Assembly (NCBI RefSeq): GCF_002217435.1
Contig: NZ_MUHF01000005.1
Location: 1-64,000, forward strand
Reading direction: 5' to 3'
Source of the DNA: Flavobacterium reichenbachii
Lineage (GTDB): Bacteria; Bacteroidota; Bacteroidia; Flavobacteriales; Flavobacteriaceae
DNA length: 64,000 bases
The position numbers were made by a program, and so were the translations under genes. Below are positions 1-10,260 of the stretch, in pieces. The notes under the pieces were generated by a model that saw only the letters and a list, made by a program, of their open reading frames with translations, was not told the DNA's origin and searched no databases. Numbering within the stretch: the stretch's first letter is position 1; each line of letters begins with the position of its first letter.

Positions 1-922
1 CTGGCAGTGAAGCTAAGTTTGCAACTGGAGCAATAGTATCAGCAATTGTTACGGTTTGATTTTGGATGGATGTGTTTATGCCGTCACTATACGTCCAAAC
101 CACTGTTGTCGATGCTGTAATAGGGAAAGTTGTGGTTGTAGTTCCCGTTACAGTTCCCAAACAATTATCCATCGCCGTTGGTGCTGTGATACTCGCTAAG
201 CTGCATTGTGCCGTAACAGCTAGCAGTGAAGCTGAGTTTGCAACTGGTGCCGTTGTATCAGCTATTGTTACAGTTTGATTTTGGGTGGATGTATTTGCAC
301 CGTCACTATACGTCCAAACCACCGTTGTCGATGCTGTAATGGGGAAAGTTGTCGTTGTGGTTCCCGTTACAGTTCCCAAACAATTATCCGTCGCCTCTGG
401 TGCTGTGATATTCGCTGCACTGCATTGTGCCGTAACAGCTGGCAGTGAAGCTAAGTTTGCAACTGGTGCCATAGTATCAGCAATTGTTACGGTTTGATTT
501 TGGGTGGATGTGTTTATGCCGTCACTATACGTCCAAACCACTGTTGTCGATGCTGTAATGGGGAAAGTTGTGGTTGTAGTTCCTGTTACAGTTCCCAAAC
601 AATTATCCGTTGCCGCTGGTGCTGTGATATTCGCTGCACTGCATTGTGCCGTAACAGCTGGCAGTGAAGCTAAGTTTGCAACTGGTGCCATAGTATCAGC
701 AATTGTTACGGTTTGATTTTGAGTGGATGTGTTTATGCCGTCACTATACGTCCAAACCACTGTTGTCGATGCTGTAATGGGGAAAGTTGTGGTTGTAGTT
801 CCTGTTACAGTTCCCAAACAATTATCCGTTGCCGCTGGTGCTGTGATACTCGCTACGCTGCATTGTGCCGTAACGGCCGGCAGTGAAGCTAAGTTTGCAA
901 CTGGAGCCGTGGTATCGGAAAC
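1..922 (-). repeat. Tandem 219-bp coding repeats (73 aa each)
   Basis: At least four consecutive copies with an exact 219-bp period (phases beginning near 66, 285, 504 and 723) plus a partial copy running off the left edge. The copies differ by only a few bases each. The period is a multiple of three, so the array encodes a stack of near-identical HYR-like adhesin modules. The near identity points to recent expansion or gene conversion. Confidence 0.93.
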
Positions 923-3900
923 TATAAATGTTGTAGATGTAGAATTTTCACTCGCTGAAATACCATTTTTTATCTCAGCTCTAAATTGAGTCGTTTTGGT
1001 TAGTACGCCGGATGTGTAAGTATCCGTTGTATTGTTAATATCTATCCAGCTCGTAAAAGGACTTTCTGCTGATTGCCATTTTATAATTGAACCCGTATAT
1101 CCTGATAATGTTAATAATCCACTTGTACTTCCTGAACAAATCGTTGCTCCTCCCGATATCGTACCTCCTACACTTGGTGGGTTTATTGTTATTGTTGCTG
1201 GTATTGAGTACTCTTCTGGACAAGTTCCTAATTGTATCACGGCTCTAAATTGAGTTGTTTGGGTTAGAGCTCCAGAAGTATACCTGTCTGTTGTGTTGTT
1301 AAGATCAGTCCAAATGGTAAATGGACTTTCTGCTGACTGCCATTTTGTAACACTTCCTGTGTGTCCTGAAACCATCAATACTCCACTTGTACTTCCTGAA
1401 GCAATTGTTGAGCTGCCTGTAACCGTTCCGCCAATAGTGGTGGGGTCTGTCAAAACTTTTGAAGTTGTAACAGCGCCAATACAGCCTTCATTGGCAACAG
1501 AAAAATTCTCATAAGTTCCTGCTGACAATCCGTTTAAAGAAAAAGCATTTGCTAAAACTGTTATAGTTTTTGGACTACTCGTTGTACCTATTCCTGTAGG
1601 TGTAAAACTCAAACTGTATGTTCCATTTGGTAAATTGGCTGACGTAAAAGCAATACTTCCATCTGCAGCACTACAAGTAGAAGGATTTGTGACTGAACCT
1701 GCACTAATACTAATATCGCATCCTGTTCCTTGTATAGCAAACGTATAAGGGTTTTCGTCTGGATCATTATTGGCGATACTGATAGTAGCTTTACGCATCC
1801 CATCAGCTGATGGATCAAATGTGATTTGAAAAGTAGTATTAGCCGAACCAGCAACTGTTGATGCCGGTAAAGTTGTTATGGTAAAATCAGCAGCGTTTGT
1901 GCCGCTTATGGTTACCAACGGTGTTCCTGTTAAGTTTAAAACTGACCTACCTGTATTTTCGATAGTGAATGTTCTGGTTACCGAACCTGATGTTACATTT
2001 ATATCTCCAAAATCGGTATGATCGGTACTAGTTGGTGTCGTGTCATTATTGGCAATGCTTTGCCCATTTCCTTTGATGTCCATTTCCGGATGACAACTAG
2101 CACTAAGCGCATCTCCAGAAATTGACCAGCCTTTTCCGCCACTAGCTATTGGTTTCATCAAATTATCCCTGTCAATTACCGAGGCACAATATTTAAGTCC
2201 CGGTGAATAGAACTGCATTCCTGTTAAAGTTCCTGAATTGAAACCGGTAAGTGTAGCATCATAATTAGCTACATCAATACCAGTATTACCCAGCATATCA
2301 ATAAGATTAGCGTTTTGATTGATTGTTCTAATCAAAGGTCCCATATTTTGATTGAAGGAGGCTGCATTAGAAAGCAGCGAAAACATATTAACCACTTTAC
2401 TCACATCCCAATTACTAATGTCCTGATTAAAGGAAGTTGCATTTTGAAACATAAAGGCCATAACTTCAACATTACTCACATTCCAGTTACCAATGTTTTG
2501 ATTGAAGGAGGCCGCATTTTGAAACATCGATCTCATGTCAGTAACATTTTTTACGTTCCAATTGCTAATATTTTGATTGAAGGTTCCATAACTAAACATG
2601 AAACTCATATCTATAACATTACTCACATTCCAATTACCGATGTTTTGATTGAAGGAGTTTGCAAAAGTGAACATGGAACTCATATTTGCAACATTACTCA
2701 CATCCCAATTGCCAATGTTTTGATTGAAAGAGGTTGCATGAGAAAACATGTAACCCATATTTGTAACACTACTCACATCCCAATTACCAATGTTTTGATT
2801 GAAAGATGTTGCAGAAGAAAACATCAAAGTCATATCACTAACTGATGTTAAGTTAGGGACATCGGCAGCCATTCCGTTCAAATTAGAACATCCATAAAAA
2901 GCATTAGCCATACTTTGCCAATGGATACTGCCCCATTGGTCAATACTCAAAATTTTATCTCTGTCACCTCCATAACTAAAATAAATTCTTGGAAAAGCTC
3001 CTCTAATAGCTACCTGATACGTTCCTGCTGCACCATAATTATGAGTCACAGATCCGGTAACACCAAATTGGTCATAAATGCCGTCATTGTTCCAGTCTAC
3101 ATCGTAATTATAACCTGTACCTGTTGTCGGAATGGTTATCGAAGTACTATTGGACGAACCTGTATTGTTGGTTTTCCAAGTGGTAATAAAAGGTGTTCCT
3201 CCATATCCTTGAATCGCAAACGTATAAGGGTTTTCATCTGTATCATCATTTGCAATACTAATAACAGCCGCTCGTAATCCCGCTGCAGATGGATCTAATG
3301 TGATTTGAAAAGTAGTAGTCCCTGCAGCTGCCACTGACGATGCCGGTAAAGTTTTTACGGTAAAATCAGCAGCGTTTGTGCCGCTTATGGTTACCAATGG
3401 TGTTCCGGTTAAATTCAAAACTTCCTGACCTTTATTCTCTATAGTAAATGTTCTTGTTACTGAACCTGATGCTACATTTATATCTCCAAAATTGGTATGA
3501 TCGGTACTAATTGGCGTTGTGTCATTATTGGCAATGCTTTGCCCATTTCCTTTTATATTAATTTCAGGAACACAAGTAGCACTAAGTACATCATTATTAA
3601 CTTTCCAGCCTTTTCCGCCACTGGCAATTGGCTTAACCAAGTTAGCCCTATCGGCTGCAGCGGCACAATATTTAAGTCCTCCTGCGCCCAATTCCCTGCC
3701 TGTCACAGTACCTGCATTGAAACCGATAAGTGTCCCATCATATTGAGCTACATCCATACCACAGTTATACAGCATGCCGATTAAGGTAACATTTGCATTG
3801 AATTTTGTTCCCCAGACACCAATACTTTGATTGAAAGCTCTTGCTTCAAAAAACATACCAGTCATATCAGTAACCTTCTCTACATTCCATGTACTTATGT

Positions 3901-6241
3901 TTTGATTAAAGGACGTTGCTCCACGAAACATGGAATTCATATCAGTAACATTACTAACATTCCAATTGCCAATATTTTGATTGAAAGACGTTGCTCCACG
4001 AAAAATGCCATTCATATTAGTAACATTACTAACATTCCAAGTGCCAATATTTTGATTGAAAGACGTTGCATTGTAAAAGATATTATACATATCAGTGACT
4101 TTACTAACATCCCAATTACCAATATTTTGATTGAAAGATGTTGCTTGATAAAACATAGCAGTCATATTAGTAATATTACTAACATTCCAAGTGCCAATGT
4201 TTTGATTGAAAGAGGTTGCATAAGAAAACATGTACCCCATATTTGTAACACTACTCACATCCCAATTGCCAATGTTTTGATTGAAAGAGGTTGCCTCACG
4301 AAACATCCATGACATATCAGTAACTCCTGTTAAGTTAGGGATGTCCGATGCTGTTCCGTTCAAATTAGAACATCCATAAAAAGCATTACTCATATTTCCC
4401 CAAGTCATACTGCCCCATTGGTCAATACTTAATATTTTAAGTTTGTCAAATCCATTATTAAAATAAATCCTCGGAAAATTGCCTCTTACAGCTATCTTAT
4501 AAATTCCTACTGTACCATAATCATGAGTCACATTCCCTGTAAGTGCAAATTGGTCATAAATCCCATCATTATTCCAGTCTACATCATAATTATAACCCGT
4601 GCCTGTAGTTGGAATTGTTATCGAAGTACTGTTCGATGAGCCCAAACTAACATTATCGGTTTTCCATGTGGTAATAAAAGGCGTTCCTCCATATCCCTGT
4701 ATCGCAAATGTATAGGGGTTTTCGTCTGTATCGTTATTGGGAATACTAATAACGGCTGATCTCATTCCATTTGCCGATGGATCGAATGCTATTTGAAAAG
4801 TGGTTTTTCCAGTTGTTGCAACAACTGGCGATAAAGGTAAATTTGTTACTACAAAATCAGCTGCATTTGCTCCGCTTATGGTTACCAATGGTATTCCAGT
4901 TAAATTCAAAACTTCACCACCTGTATTTTCTATAGTAAATGTTCTGGTTACTGAACCTGATGTTGTATTTACATCTCCAAAATCAGTATGATTTACAGAA
5001 CTTGGTATAGTATTTACATTTGTTATACTGATTCCATTTCCTGTAATATTAATTTCTGAAGGACAGCTCAGCACATCCTGTGTAATTGTCCAGCCTTTTC
5101 CTCCACTGGCTGTTGGCAAAACTAAATTATCTCTCTCTGCTTTCGATATGCAATATTTTAGTCTCATCGCCCCTAATAATCTTCCTGTCACCGTTCCTGA
5201 ATTGAAACCAATAATTGTGGCATCATAATTTTCTACACTCAAGCCAGAAATAGATAACATATTGTCAAGCGAAACGTTTGCTTTAAATTTGGTTCCCCAA
5301 GCTCCTAAACTTTGATTAAAAGATGTCGCACCAAGAAACATCTGGGACATATCTGCAACATTCGATATGCTCCAAGAACTAAGATCCTGATTGAATGAAG
5401 CTGCTTGTCCAAACATACCGTACATTGCGGTTACTTTACTGACATTCCACGAACCGATATCCTGATTAAAAGAAGCTGCTCTGTTAAACATCCCTCCCAT
5501 ACCTGTAACATTCGAAACATCCCACATACTTATATCCTGATTGAAAGAAGCAGCACTCATAAACATAAAAACCATGTACTCCACTTTTCTTACATCCCAA
5601 CTACCTATATTTTGATTAAATGAAGTGGCTCCATTAAACATATCAGTCATAACGGTCACCTTACTAACATTCCAATTACCAATGTTTTGATTAAAAGAAC
5701 TCGCTCCATTAAAAAGCCTCATCATATTAGTCACATTAGATACATTCCAAGAACCAATGTTTTGATTAAAAGAACTTGCTCCATTAAACATAGAGAACAT
5801 ATTGGTTACAGCTGTTAAATTGGGTACATCAACAGCGCTGCCATTCAAATTGGTACATCCATAAAATGCACCTTCCATACTTTGCCAGTTAATACTCCCC
5901 CATTGATCAATAGTCAAAATTTTAAGCCTGTCTCCTCCATTATTAAAATAAATTCTCGGAAAAGCGCCCCTAATCGCTGCCTGATACGTTCCTGCTGTAC
6001 TATAATCGTGGGTTACACTTCCTGTAACTCCAAACTGGTCATAGACCCCGTCATTGTTCCAGTCTACATCATAATTATAACCTGTACCTGTTGTCGGAAT
6101 GGTTATTGAAGTACTGTTGGATGTACCGGCATTATTGGTTTTCCAAGTGGTAATAAATGCATTTGGATCTGCTGCCAAAATACTGGCATTAATCTGAAAA
6201 GTGAAAAACAAAAAAAGTAGTGAAGTGTAAATTTTTCTCAT
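1..6241 (-). CDS. Giant secreted BspA-like (DUF285) surface protein, C-terminus beyond window
   Basis: One open minus-strand frame runs from the ATG at 6241 to the window edge, about 2080 codons with no stop where I checked the frame. It starts with a Sec signal peptide ([16 protein letters not shown]). Three blocks of DUF285/BspA leucine-rich repeats (unit pattern [17 protein letters not shown]) lie near residues 137-330, 617-830 and 1117-1317. Each is followed by a choice-of-anchor-D-like domain (pattern [21 protein letters not shown]) near 397-513, 900-1013 and 1397-1507. Next come two Ig-like modules (about 1580-1764) and a tandem array of 73-residue HYR-like repeats ([18 protein letters not shown]). 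Such proteins in Flavobacteriaceae are normally exported by T9SS and act in adhesion; the sorting domain would lie outside the window, so the export route is inferred. Position-specific function unknown. Confidence 0.88.
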   Translation of the reverse strand, partial: MRKIYTSLLFLFFTFQINASILAADPNAFITTWKTNNAGTSNSTSITIPTTGTGYNYDVDWNNDGVYDQFGVTGSVTHDYSTAGTYQAAIRGAFPRIYFNNGGDRLKILTIDQWGSINWQSMEGAFYGCTNLNGSAVDVPNLTAVTNMFSMFNGASSFNQNIGSWNVSNVTNMMRLFNGASSFNQNIGNWNVSKVTVMTDMFNGATSFNQNIGSWDVRKVEYMVFMFMSAASFNQDISMWDVSNVTGMGGMFNRAASFNQDIGSWNVSKVTAMYGMFGQAASFNQDLSSWSISNVADMSQMFLGATSFNQSLGAWGTKFKANVSLDNMLSISGLSVENYDATIIGFNSGTVTGRLLGAMRLKYCISKAERDNLVLPTASGGKGWTITQDVLSCPSEINITGNGISITNVNTIPSSVNHTDFGDVNTTSGSVTRTFTIENTGGEVLNLTGIPLVTISGANAADFVVTNLPLSPVVATTGKTTFQIAFDPSANGMRSAVISIPNNDTDENPYTFAIQGYGGTPFITTWKTDNVSLGSSNSTSITIPTTGTGYNYDVDWNNDGIYDQFALTGNVTHDYGTVGIYKIAVRGNFPRIYFNNGFDKLKILSIDQWGSMTWGNMSNAFYGCSNLNGTASDIPNLTGVTDMSWMFREATSFNQNIGNWDVSSVTNMGYMFSYATSFNQNIGTWNVSNITNMTAMFYQATSFNQNIGNWDVSKVTDMYNIFYNATSFNQNIGTWNVSNVTNMNGIFRGATSFNQNIGNWNVSNVTDMNSMFRGATSFNQNISTWNVEKVTDMTGMFFEARAFNQSIGVWGTKFNANVTLIGMLYNCGMDVAQYDGTLIGFNAGTVTGRELGAGGLKYCAAAADRANLVKPIASGGKGWKVNNDVLSATCVPEINIKGNGQSIANNDTTPISTDHTNFGDINVASGSVTRTFTIENKGQEVLNLTGTPLVTISGTNAADFTVKTLPASSVAAAGTTTFQITLDPSAAGLRAAVISIANDDTDENPYTFAIQGYGGTPFITTWKTNNTGSSNSTSITIPTTGTGYNYDVDWNNDGIYDQFGVTGSVTHNYGAAGTYQVAIRGAFPRIYFSYGGDRDKILSIDQWGSIHWQSMANAFYGCSNLNGMAADVPNLTSVSDMTLMFSSATSFNQNIGNWDVSSVTNMGYMFSHATSFNQNIGNWDVSNVANMSSMFTFANSFNQNIGNWNVSNVIDMSFMFSYGTFNQNISNWNVKNVTDMRSMFQNAASFNQNIGNWNVSNVEVMAFMFQNATSFNQDISNWDVSKVVNMFSLLSNAASFNQNMGPLIRTINQNANLIDMLGNTGIDVANYDATLTGFNSGTLTGMQFYSPGLKYCASVIDRDNLMKPIASGGKGWSISGDALSASCHPEMDIKGNGQSIANNDTTPTSTDHTDFGDINVTSGSVTRTFTIENTGRSVLNLTGTPLVTISGTNAADFTITTLPASTVAGSANTTFQITFDPSADGMRKATISIANNDPDENPYTFAIQGTGCDISISAGSVTNPSTCSAADGSIAFTSANLPNGTYSLSFTPTGIGTTSSPKTITVLANAFSLNGLSAGTYENFSVANEGCIGAVTTSKVLTDPTTIGGTVTGSSTIASGSTSGVLMVSGHTGSVTKWQSAESPFTIWTDLNNTTDRYTSGALTQTTQFRAVIQLGTCPEEYSIPATITINPPSVGGTISGGATICSGSTSGLLTLSGYTGSIIKWQSAESPFTSWIDINNTTDTYTSGVLTKTTQFRAEIKNGISASENSTSTTFIVSDTTAPVANLASLPAVTAQCSVASITAPAATDNCLGTVTGTTTTTFPITASTTVVWTYSDGINTSTQNQTVTIADTMAPVANLASLPAVTAQCSAANITAPAATDNCLGTVTGTTTTTFPITASTTVVWTYSDGINTSTQNQTVTIADTMAPVANLASLPAVTAQCSAANITAPEATDNCLGTVTGTTTTTFPITASTTVVWTYSDGANTSTQNQTVTIADTTAPVANSASLLAVTAQCSLASITAPTAMDNCLGTVTGTTTTTFPITASTTVVWTYSDGINTSIQNQTVTIADTIAPVANLASLP
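1700..6170 (-). repeat. Three ~1.48-kb supra-repeats (DUF285 block plus anchor-D domain)
   Basis: The same landmark, tggtaataaa followed by a variable codon, occurs near 6148, 4668 and 3181, giving periods of about 1480 and 1487 bp. Each unit contains an N-terminal '[11 protein letters not shown]' segment, six to eight DUF285 repeats, a 'GGKGWTI' segment and a choice-of-anchor-D-like domain. The first unit is preceded by the signal peptide. Divergence between units is clearly greater than in the 219-bp array, so this duplication is older. Confidence 0.85.
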
Positions 6242-6282
6242 AGAAACTACGTTTTGAAGCACGGGAATTGAATTTTGTGCGA

Positions 6283-6306
6283 CAAAAGTATAGTTAAAAC
6301 TTTAAC
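6283..6306 (-). promoter_or_regulatory. Candidate -7 box and adjoining inverted repeat for the surface protein
   Basis: On the minus strand TACTTTTG (6283-6290) fits the Bacteroidota -7 consensus TAnnTTTG, 42 nt upstream of the ATG. No good -33 TTTG is seen at the standard spacing. Immediately upstream lies GTTAAA-AC-TTTAAC (6293-6306), a perfect 6-bp dyad with a 2-bp spacer that could be an operator. The next gene upstream encodes a Crp/Fnr regulator, but a link is only inferred. Confidence 0.4.
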
Positions 6307-6447
6307 ACTTTGGCAGTAGAAATACGGACTGAGAGAAGAAGTAAAATTAAAATGTTAAAATAAATTTTATAAAAATCTTGTTTTCAGTCACTTAAGAAAA
6401 CAACGGAATAAATATTAAAAAGCAAAAATGCCATTATTTGACATTTG

Positions 6448-7080
6448 TCAAACTTTATTTTCAGATGTATTACGAATTTGGCTACGAACACGGCTTAAAG
6501 TTTCAAGATTAATACCCAAAAAGGAAGCAATATATTTTAACGGAATTCGAGTAGAAAGGTGTTTATAGGTTTTTAGAAAATATTCGTACTTGATTTCGGC
6601 TTTACTTAGTCGTCCCATTAAAGCCCTCACTTCGGCATCAGAATAGTATTTTTCGTAAAAACGACGTGCCGTTATATTAAATTCGGGCTCAATTTCATAT
6701 AGATATTGCAGATCTGAATGTTTCATCCCCAAAAGATCCGAATCTTCAATAGCTTCCATATTTTCGTAACTTGGAATTTGTAATATAAAACTATGAATTG
6801 AAGCTACCAATTCATTTTCAACCGTAATCCAAGTGGTAATTTCTCTGTTAGAATCTTTCACATAACCTCGAATTGCTCCTTTGTTTACAAAATAAATCAT
6901 ATCGCAAATCTCTCCTGATTTGTGCAATTTTTTTCCTTTTCTTACCTTTAATGGGTAGGTATTTTCGATAAGAAATTTTTGAGACCCCACACTGATCGGG
7001 TAAACACTATTGAAAACGTATAAAAGTGTAGCAGCTTCCTCTGGAGTGCTATGGCGTAATTGAATATTCAATTCATTCAT
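6448..7080 (-). CDS. Crp/Fnr family transcriptional regulator
   Basis: A 210-residue protein with a cyclic-nucleotide-binding-like beta-roll in the N-terminal half (KKLHKSGEICDMIYFVNKGA, about residues 54-73) and a helix-turn-helix near the C-terminus (YIASFLGINLETLSRVRSQI). This is the usual size and order for Bacteroidota Crp/Fnr-type activators, many of which do not bind cAMP. There are no Fnr-type N-terminal cysteines, so it is not an obvious Fe-S oxygen sensor. It lies upstream of and in the same direction as the giant surface protein gene (206-bp gap) and could regulate it. Ligand unknown. Confidence 0.9.
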   Translation of the reverse strand: MNELNIQLRHSTPEEAATLLYVFNSVYPISVGSQKFLIENTYPLKVRKGKKLHKSGEICDMIYFVNKGAIRGYVKDSNREITTWITVENELVASIHSFILQIPSYENMEAIEDSDLLGMKHSDLQYLYEIEPEFNITARRFYEKYYSDAEVRALMGRLSKAEIKYEYFLKTYKHLSTRIPLKYIASFLGINLETLSRVRSQIRNTSENKV

Positions 7081-7129
7081 AATTTGTCTTAAAAAACACT
7101 TTCGATTATTCTTGGTATTTCTTGTCTAA

Positions 7130-7160
7130 CAAATGTATAATTCTGATTAAGAAAAGCAAC
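7130..7160 (-). promoter_or_regulatory. Bacteroidota-type promoter of the Crp/Fnr gene
   Basis: Minus strand: GTTG (7160-7157), exactly 19 bp, then TACATTTG (7137-7130). This matches TTTG-N19-TAnnTTTG at every defined position except the first T of the -33 box. It sits about 50 nt upstream of the ATG at 7080. Confidence 0.65.
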
Positions 7161-7804
7161 ACTTATATCGTAAAATTTACAATTTTCATATGTACTAATA
7201 ATTTAAGCCAAAAAAAAATTAAATGTCAAAAATAATTTTAGTAACGAATGCTTCACTCGACATTGCCAATCTATGGATTTCTGCTTCTTTTAAAATTAAA
7301 GTGTAATATTACATGATCAAATTAAAATATTCGGACGAATACTGATGAGACTATCTCTAATTTTAAATCATAAAAATTATTTTACTAATTTGAAAGTCAT
7401 GGTATTAATAATCAAAAATGAAAGAGTATAACGGCTTAGCCAGTATTTAGTAGAACTTGCATTCCTTAAATCGGAAAAATACTTTATTTACCAGAAGAAT
7501 TAAAAGCAAATTTTTTCGATGCAGCCTCATTTCTTTAACGGATGCCCTAATATTCAGCATTAATATGCGGTAAATTAATATGTAGAAAAAAATTAATCGA
7601 ATAAAATATAAATTTCTGTAATTTTTAATTCGATCCATTTTTGATCTGTATGTTCTAGTTTTTAAAAAAGGTAAACTATTGAACCAAAATTTAAATTCTT
7701 TCCCTGAAATTAAGTTTGTACTATTAAGTAATATTTATGTTTTTAAAGTACATTTAAGATACAAATTTATAGATCATTTCTAAGGATAAAAAGAATACTT
7801 TGAA
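7161..7804. other. Intergenic region without a supported gene
   Basis: AT-rich sequence upstream of the Crp/Fnr gene. A 63-codon minus-strand reading frame at 7447-7638 has no recognisable start context, domain or sensible composition and is not called. The right end leads into the 23-bp direct repeat at 7805. Confidence 0.5.
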
Positions 7805-7827
7805 TTTTGTGGCAGAATCGTGGCACA
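7805..7827 (+). repeat. 23-bp direct repeat, left copy
   Basis: Four T, then GTGGCAGAATCGTGGCACA; the identical 23 bp recur at 11525-11547 in the same orientation, 3720 bp away. The core is itself an internal repeat, GTGGCA-GAATC-GTGGCA. The two copies bracket the transposase and toxin-like genes, so they may be attachment sites or the footprint of a recombination event. Confidence 0.75.
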
Positions 7828-7859
7828 CTCTATTTTTAAAAACTATCAGTTCAGTAAAA

Positions 7860-8070
7860 TCAAGTGTTGACGAGTTTAGGTTCGAAACTTTTAAAGAAAC
7901 CTCCGCCAGTAGAAGTTTCACAAGAAACTTTAAAAGTCAAAAGCCTTTAAAAACTAGTGTTTAAAAGCTTTTTAGTTTTTGCATACTTTTCAAAAATACA
8001 TGTTTTATAAAATATTTGTCCCTCTAAGGTACAAAAGATAGAAATCATCTTTTGTACTTTTTTTTTATCT
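7860..8070 (+). terminator. Structured non-coding block with two stacked terminator hairpins
   Basis: Three hairpins follow one another. The first is AAGTTTC-ACAA-GAAACTT (7913-7930). The second pairs 7939-7951 with 7960-7972, 13 bp with one mismatch, and a T-rich tail follows. The third is GTACAAAAGAT (7029+1000, i.e. 8029-8039) paired perfectly with ATCTTTTGTAC (8047-8057) and followed by nine T. The last two look like intrinsic terminators for plus-strand transcription, yet no plus-strand gene is visible upstream. The block may end a small RNA or be left over from a lost gene. Confidence 0.55.
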
Positions 8071-8341
8071 TTCAATTCATTGTTGATCAAACAGATAAAC
8101 GCCACTATCTTTTTTACTCTAGCGTTTTGTACTTTATTTTCACAACAGCAAATAAAGAGTTAAAATGCGCCGCTGTAAAGAACAGATTTTGTTGTTCCTG
8201 ACTGTACCTCAATGCTGAATAAGCAGTATATGATGTTAAACTCAACGACAAATAAAGCATTGAATTCCAACCAATACAGTAACTTATGCCGTTATTTTAA
8301 TGTTTCAGCTTATAAACCTAATCCATAATAACAGCAATAAG

Positions 8342-9499
8342 ATGCCAGCCACTCAAAGACGTTATACAATTGAATTTAAAAAGAATGCAGTTCTGCTGAG
8401 TTATGAACGAAAAAGTGTTCTTAACACAGCCGTAAAACTTGACATAACACCTAAACTCCTTTCTAAATGGAGGACAATTTATCGGGAATATAAGGAGGGC
8501 AGTTTTCCTGGAAGAGGCAAAAAAAGATTTTTTTATGAGGACTCCACAATTTTTGATTTAGAAAAGAAACTTGCGGCATCGCAGTTAAGATTAACCATAC
8601 TGAAGGAAGGTGTAAAATTAAAACCTCAGGGCAAACAGGCACTGTACAATTTTATATACCAAAATAAAGAAAAATACCCCATTGGTATAATGTGCGACGT
8701 TTTAGGGGTTTCTGCTTCAATGTATAATTTAAGGATGCAGCAACCTCTCTCAAAGAGAGAAATACAGGTCAGCCTTTTCAAAAATGCAGTAACTTCTGTA
8801 TTTTATGAATTTAAACAGCACTGCGGCTGTGTCCTGATTGCCAGAGAGCTTTGCAAAAGAGGGGTCCAAATATCGGAAGACCAGGTAACATTTTTCATGA
8901 AACAGATGGGTCTTAAACGGAAAGTCAAAAAAAAATACAAGGTAACCACAGATTCCAGGCACACGCTGTACATTTCGCCAAATATACTCGACAGACATTT
9001 TACAACAGACAAACCTTCAAAGGTTTGGGTTTCCGACATTACCTATCTTCAGATCGAAAGGCGTTTTTTATACCTTACCGTTATAATAGATTTATATGAC
9101 CGGAAAATAGTGGGGTGGAATCTTAGTTCCGAACTTTCAACCGGCACCACTATCCTGCCTGCTTGGAATATGGCAGTTAGTAACCGCAAACTAGAAGATA
9201 ACTTAGTATTTCATTCCGATCGCGGCACGCAGTATGCGAACAAACTCTTCACTAATATATTGAAAAAATATAACTGTGTGCAGAGCATGAGCCGAAAGGG
9301 AAACAGCATCGATAATGCTGTTTCAGAAAGCTTTTTTAATTCATTAAAAAGAGAATTAGTATACACTCAGAAAAAATTATTATCTCCAAAGGAAATGAGA
9401 GCGGAGATTTTTAACTATATCGAAAACTGGTACAACACAGAAAGAAGACATTCGGCACTTAACTATAAAAATATTAAGGAGTTTAATGCAGAAAATTAA
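8342..9499 (+). CDS. IS3-family transposase, OrfA and OrfB in one frame
   Basis: A 385-residue DDE transposase using the ATG at 8342; an in-frame ATG at 8300 is less likely because the HTH begins right after 8342. Order: helix-turn-helix (RRYTIEFKKNAVLLSYE, residues 6-22, OrfA-like), a linker with coiled-coil tendency (about 65-90), an HTH_21-like segment, then the rve catalytic core. The triad is D232 (VSDITY), D293 (HSDRGTQY) and E329 (VSESFFNSLK), a DD(35)E spacing typical of IS3. It is complete and looks functional. Most IS3 elements make OrfAB by a programmed -1 frameshift, whereas here the two parts are already fused. Confidence 0.9.
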   Translation: MPATQRRYTIEFKKNAVLLSYERKSVLNTAVKLDITPKLLSKWRTIYREYKEGSFPGRGKKRFFYEDSTIFDLEKKLAASQLRLTILKEGVKLKPQGKQALYNFIYQNKEKYPIGIMCDVLGVSASMYNLRMQQPLSKREIQVSLFKNAVTSVFYEFKQHCGCVLIARELCKRGVQISEDQVTFFMKQMGLKRKVKKKYKVTTDSRHTLYISPNILDRHFTTDKPSKVWVSDITYLQIERRFLYLTVIIDLYDRKIVGWNLSSELSTGTTILPAWNMAVSNRKLEDNLVFHSDRGTQYANKLFTNILKKYNCVQSMSRKGNSIDNAVSESFFNSLKRELVYTQKKLLSPKEMRAEIFNYIENWYNTERRHSALNYKNIKEFNAEN

Positions 9500-9525
9500 T
9501 TTTACCAAATAATCTTCCCACTTTT

Positions 9526-10131
9526 ATGAAAGAAAATAAAAAAAGCTATCAGGCGGATTTCAAAAGAAATGCTGTAATGCTGAGTTTCGAAAAAGAAACT
9601 GTTGATAACGTAGCTGAAAAGCTGAACATCTCAAATAGAACACTTTTACACTGGCGCAAAAGCTACATCATATTTGGGGAAGCTTTCACCCGTTTGGGTA
9701 AATTAAAACTAACCCCGGAACAAGAGAAGATCTATGAGCTTGAAATGCAAATCAAAAAATTAAATACAGAATTTGAAATTATTAAAGGAGCATCTCATTA
9801 CCTTCAAAAAGAACCGTTTTTTGTATTTCAATACATCGCTGAGAATGAACCAAATTATTCAAGTTATCTGATGTGTAATATTCTTGGTGTAAATTTAGGA
9901 AGCTATAATAAATGGAAAAATAAATATGCTTCTGAAAGACAAAAATGGAAAACAATGGTTAAAAAAGAAATTGCATCAATATTTCAATCATCGCAAAAGC
10001 GCTATGGGTCCAAGCGCATTGCAGCCGAACTTCAAAAATCCGGATATCAAATATCTTCCAGTACAGTGCTTATATATATGCGCGAATTAAAGCTGTATGT
10101 TTCAGTAAAAAAACATAAATCCAAGACTTAA
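9526..10131 (+). CDS. Transposase paralogue lacking the DDE catalytic core
   Basis: A 201-residue protein collinear with the first half of the upstream transposase: HTH (SYQADFKRNAVMLSFEKET), coiled-coil-like linker (IYELEMQIKKLNTEFEIIKG) and HTH_21-like segment (KRYGSKRIAAELQKSGYQIS). It then stops at VKKHKSKT, the point where the paralogue enters its catalytic core. The gene lies 26 bp downstream in the same direction. It cannot cut DNA itself. It could be a decayed transposase or a DNA-binding accessory or repressor, as IS3 OrfA proteins can be. A second copy of its 3' end at 11550 has the equivalent stop codon, so the truncation predates that duplication. Confidence 0.8.
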   Translation: MKENKKSYQADFKRNAVMLSFEKETVDNVAEKLNISNRTLLHWRKSYIIFGEAFTRLGKLKLTPEQEKIYELEMQIKKLNTEFEIIKGASHYLQKEPFFVFQYIAENEPNYSSYLMCNILGVNLGSYNKWKNKYASERQKWKTMVKKEIASIFQSSQKRYGSKRIAAELQKSGYQISSSTVLIYMRELKLYVSVKKHKSKT

Positions 10132-10260
10132 AAATGCTAAATATGCCTTATTCTTTCAATCATTTACCAGTATTATTCCATTACCGACAGAAATTAACTT
10201 TCCTTATTTAAAATGCTTAGCGCTGTCGAGGTACAAATATTACAAATAAAACTTAAAAAG
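10050..10260 (+). repeat. Direct repeat A: 3' end of the core-less transposase gene and flank
   Basis: This stretch is similar to 11550-11760 in the same orientation. It covers the last ~26 codons, the stop, and about 120 bp beyond (shared tracts such as ccattaccga-agaaa and tacaaat-aaaa). The two copies bracket the toxin/immunity-like pair at 10547-11287. Confidence 0.7.

Larger units (their letters stand above)
8203..10235 (+). mobile_element. Possible IS3-type element containing two transposase-like ORFs (boundaries tentative)
   Basis: TGTACCTC at 8203-8210 is mirrored by GAGGTACA at 10228-10235, and TAAGCA follows 9 and 8 bp further in on each side, as in imperfect IS3 terminal repeats beginning with TG. 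The interval would contain both ORFs, 8342-9499 and 9526-10131. No target duplication is seen (gac versus aat). Similarity to the downstream partial copy continues a little past 10235, so these ends may be wrong. Confidence 0.35.

Noticed and set aside
1..922. Regularly spaced repeats that could suggest a CRISPR array
   Set aside because: The period is 219 bp with near-identical sequence across the whole unit and no unique spacers; it is a coding tandem repeat.
66..989. Four plus-strand ORFs of 70-88 codons with nearly the same sequence
   Set aside because: They are antisense shadows of the 219-bp repeats in the large minus-strand surface protein, whose frame is open throughout and has meaningful domains.
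2315..5623. Plus-strand ORFs rich in Ile, Thr and His
   Set aside because: Shadows of the DUF285 repeat blocks on the minus strand.
7447..7638. 63-codon minus-strand ORF
   Set aside because: Low-complexity Ile/Leu/Arg-rich translation of AT-rich DNA without domain, promoter or conservation evidence.
7878..7892. GGTTCGAAAC resembling a tRNA T-arm
   Set aside because: No matching acceptor, anticodon or D-arm can be folded around it.
8200..10238. Firm IS3 element boundaries with target duplication
   Set aside because: Only 8 bp plus a short inner block are inverted, the flanks do not match, and similarity to the downstream copy runs past the proposed right end; kept only as a tentative element.
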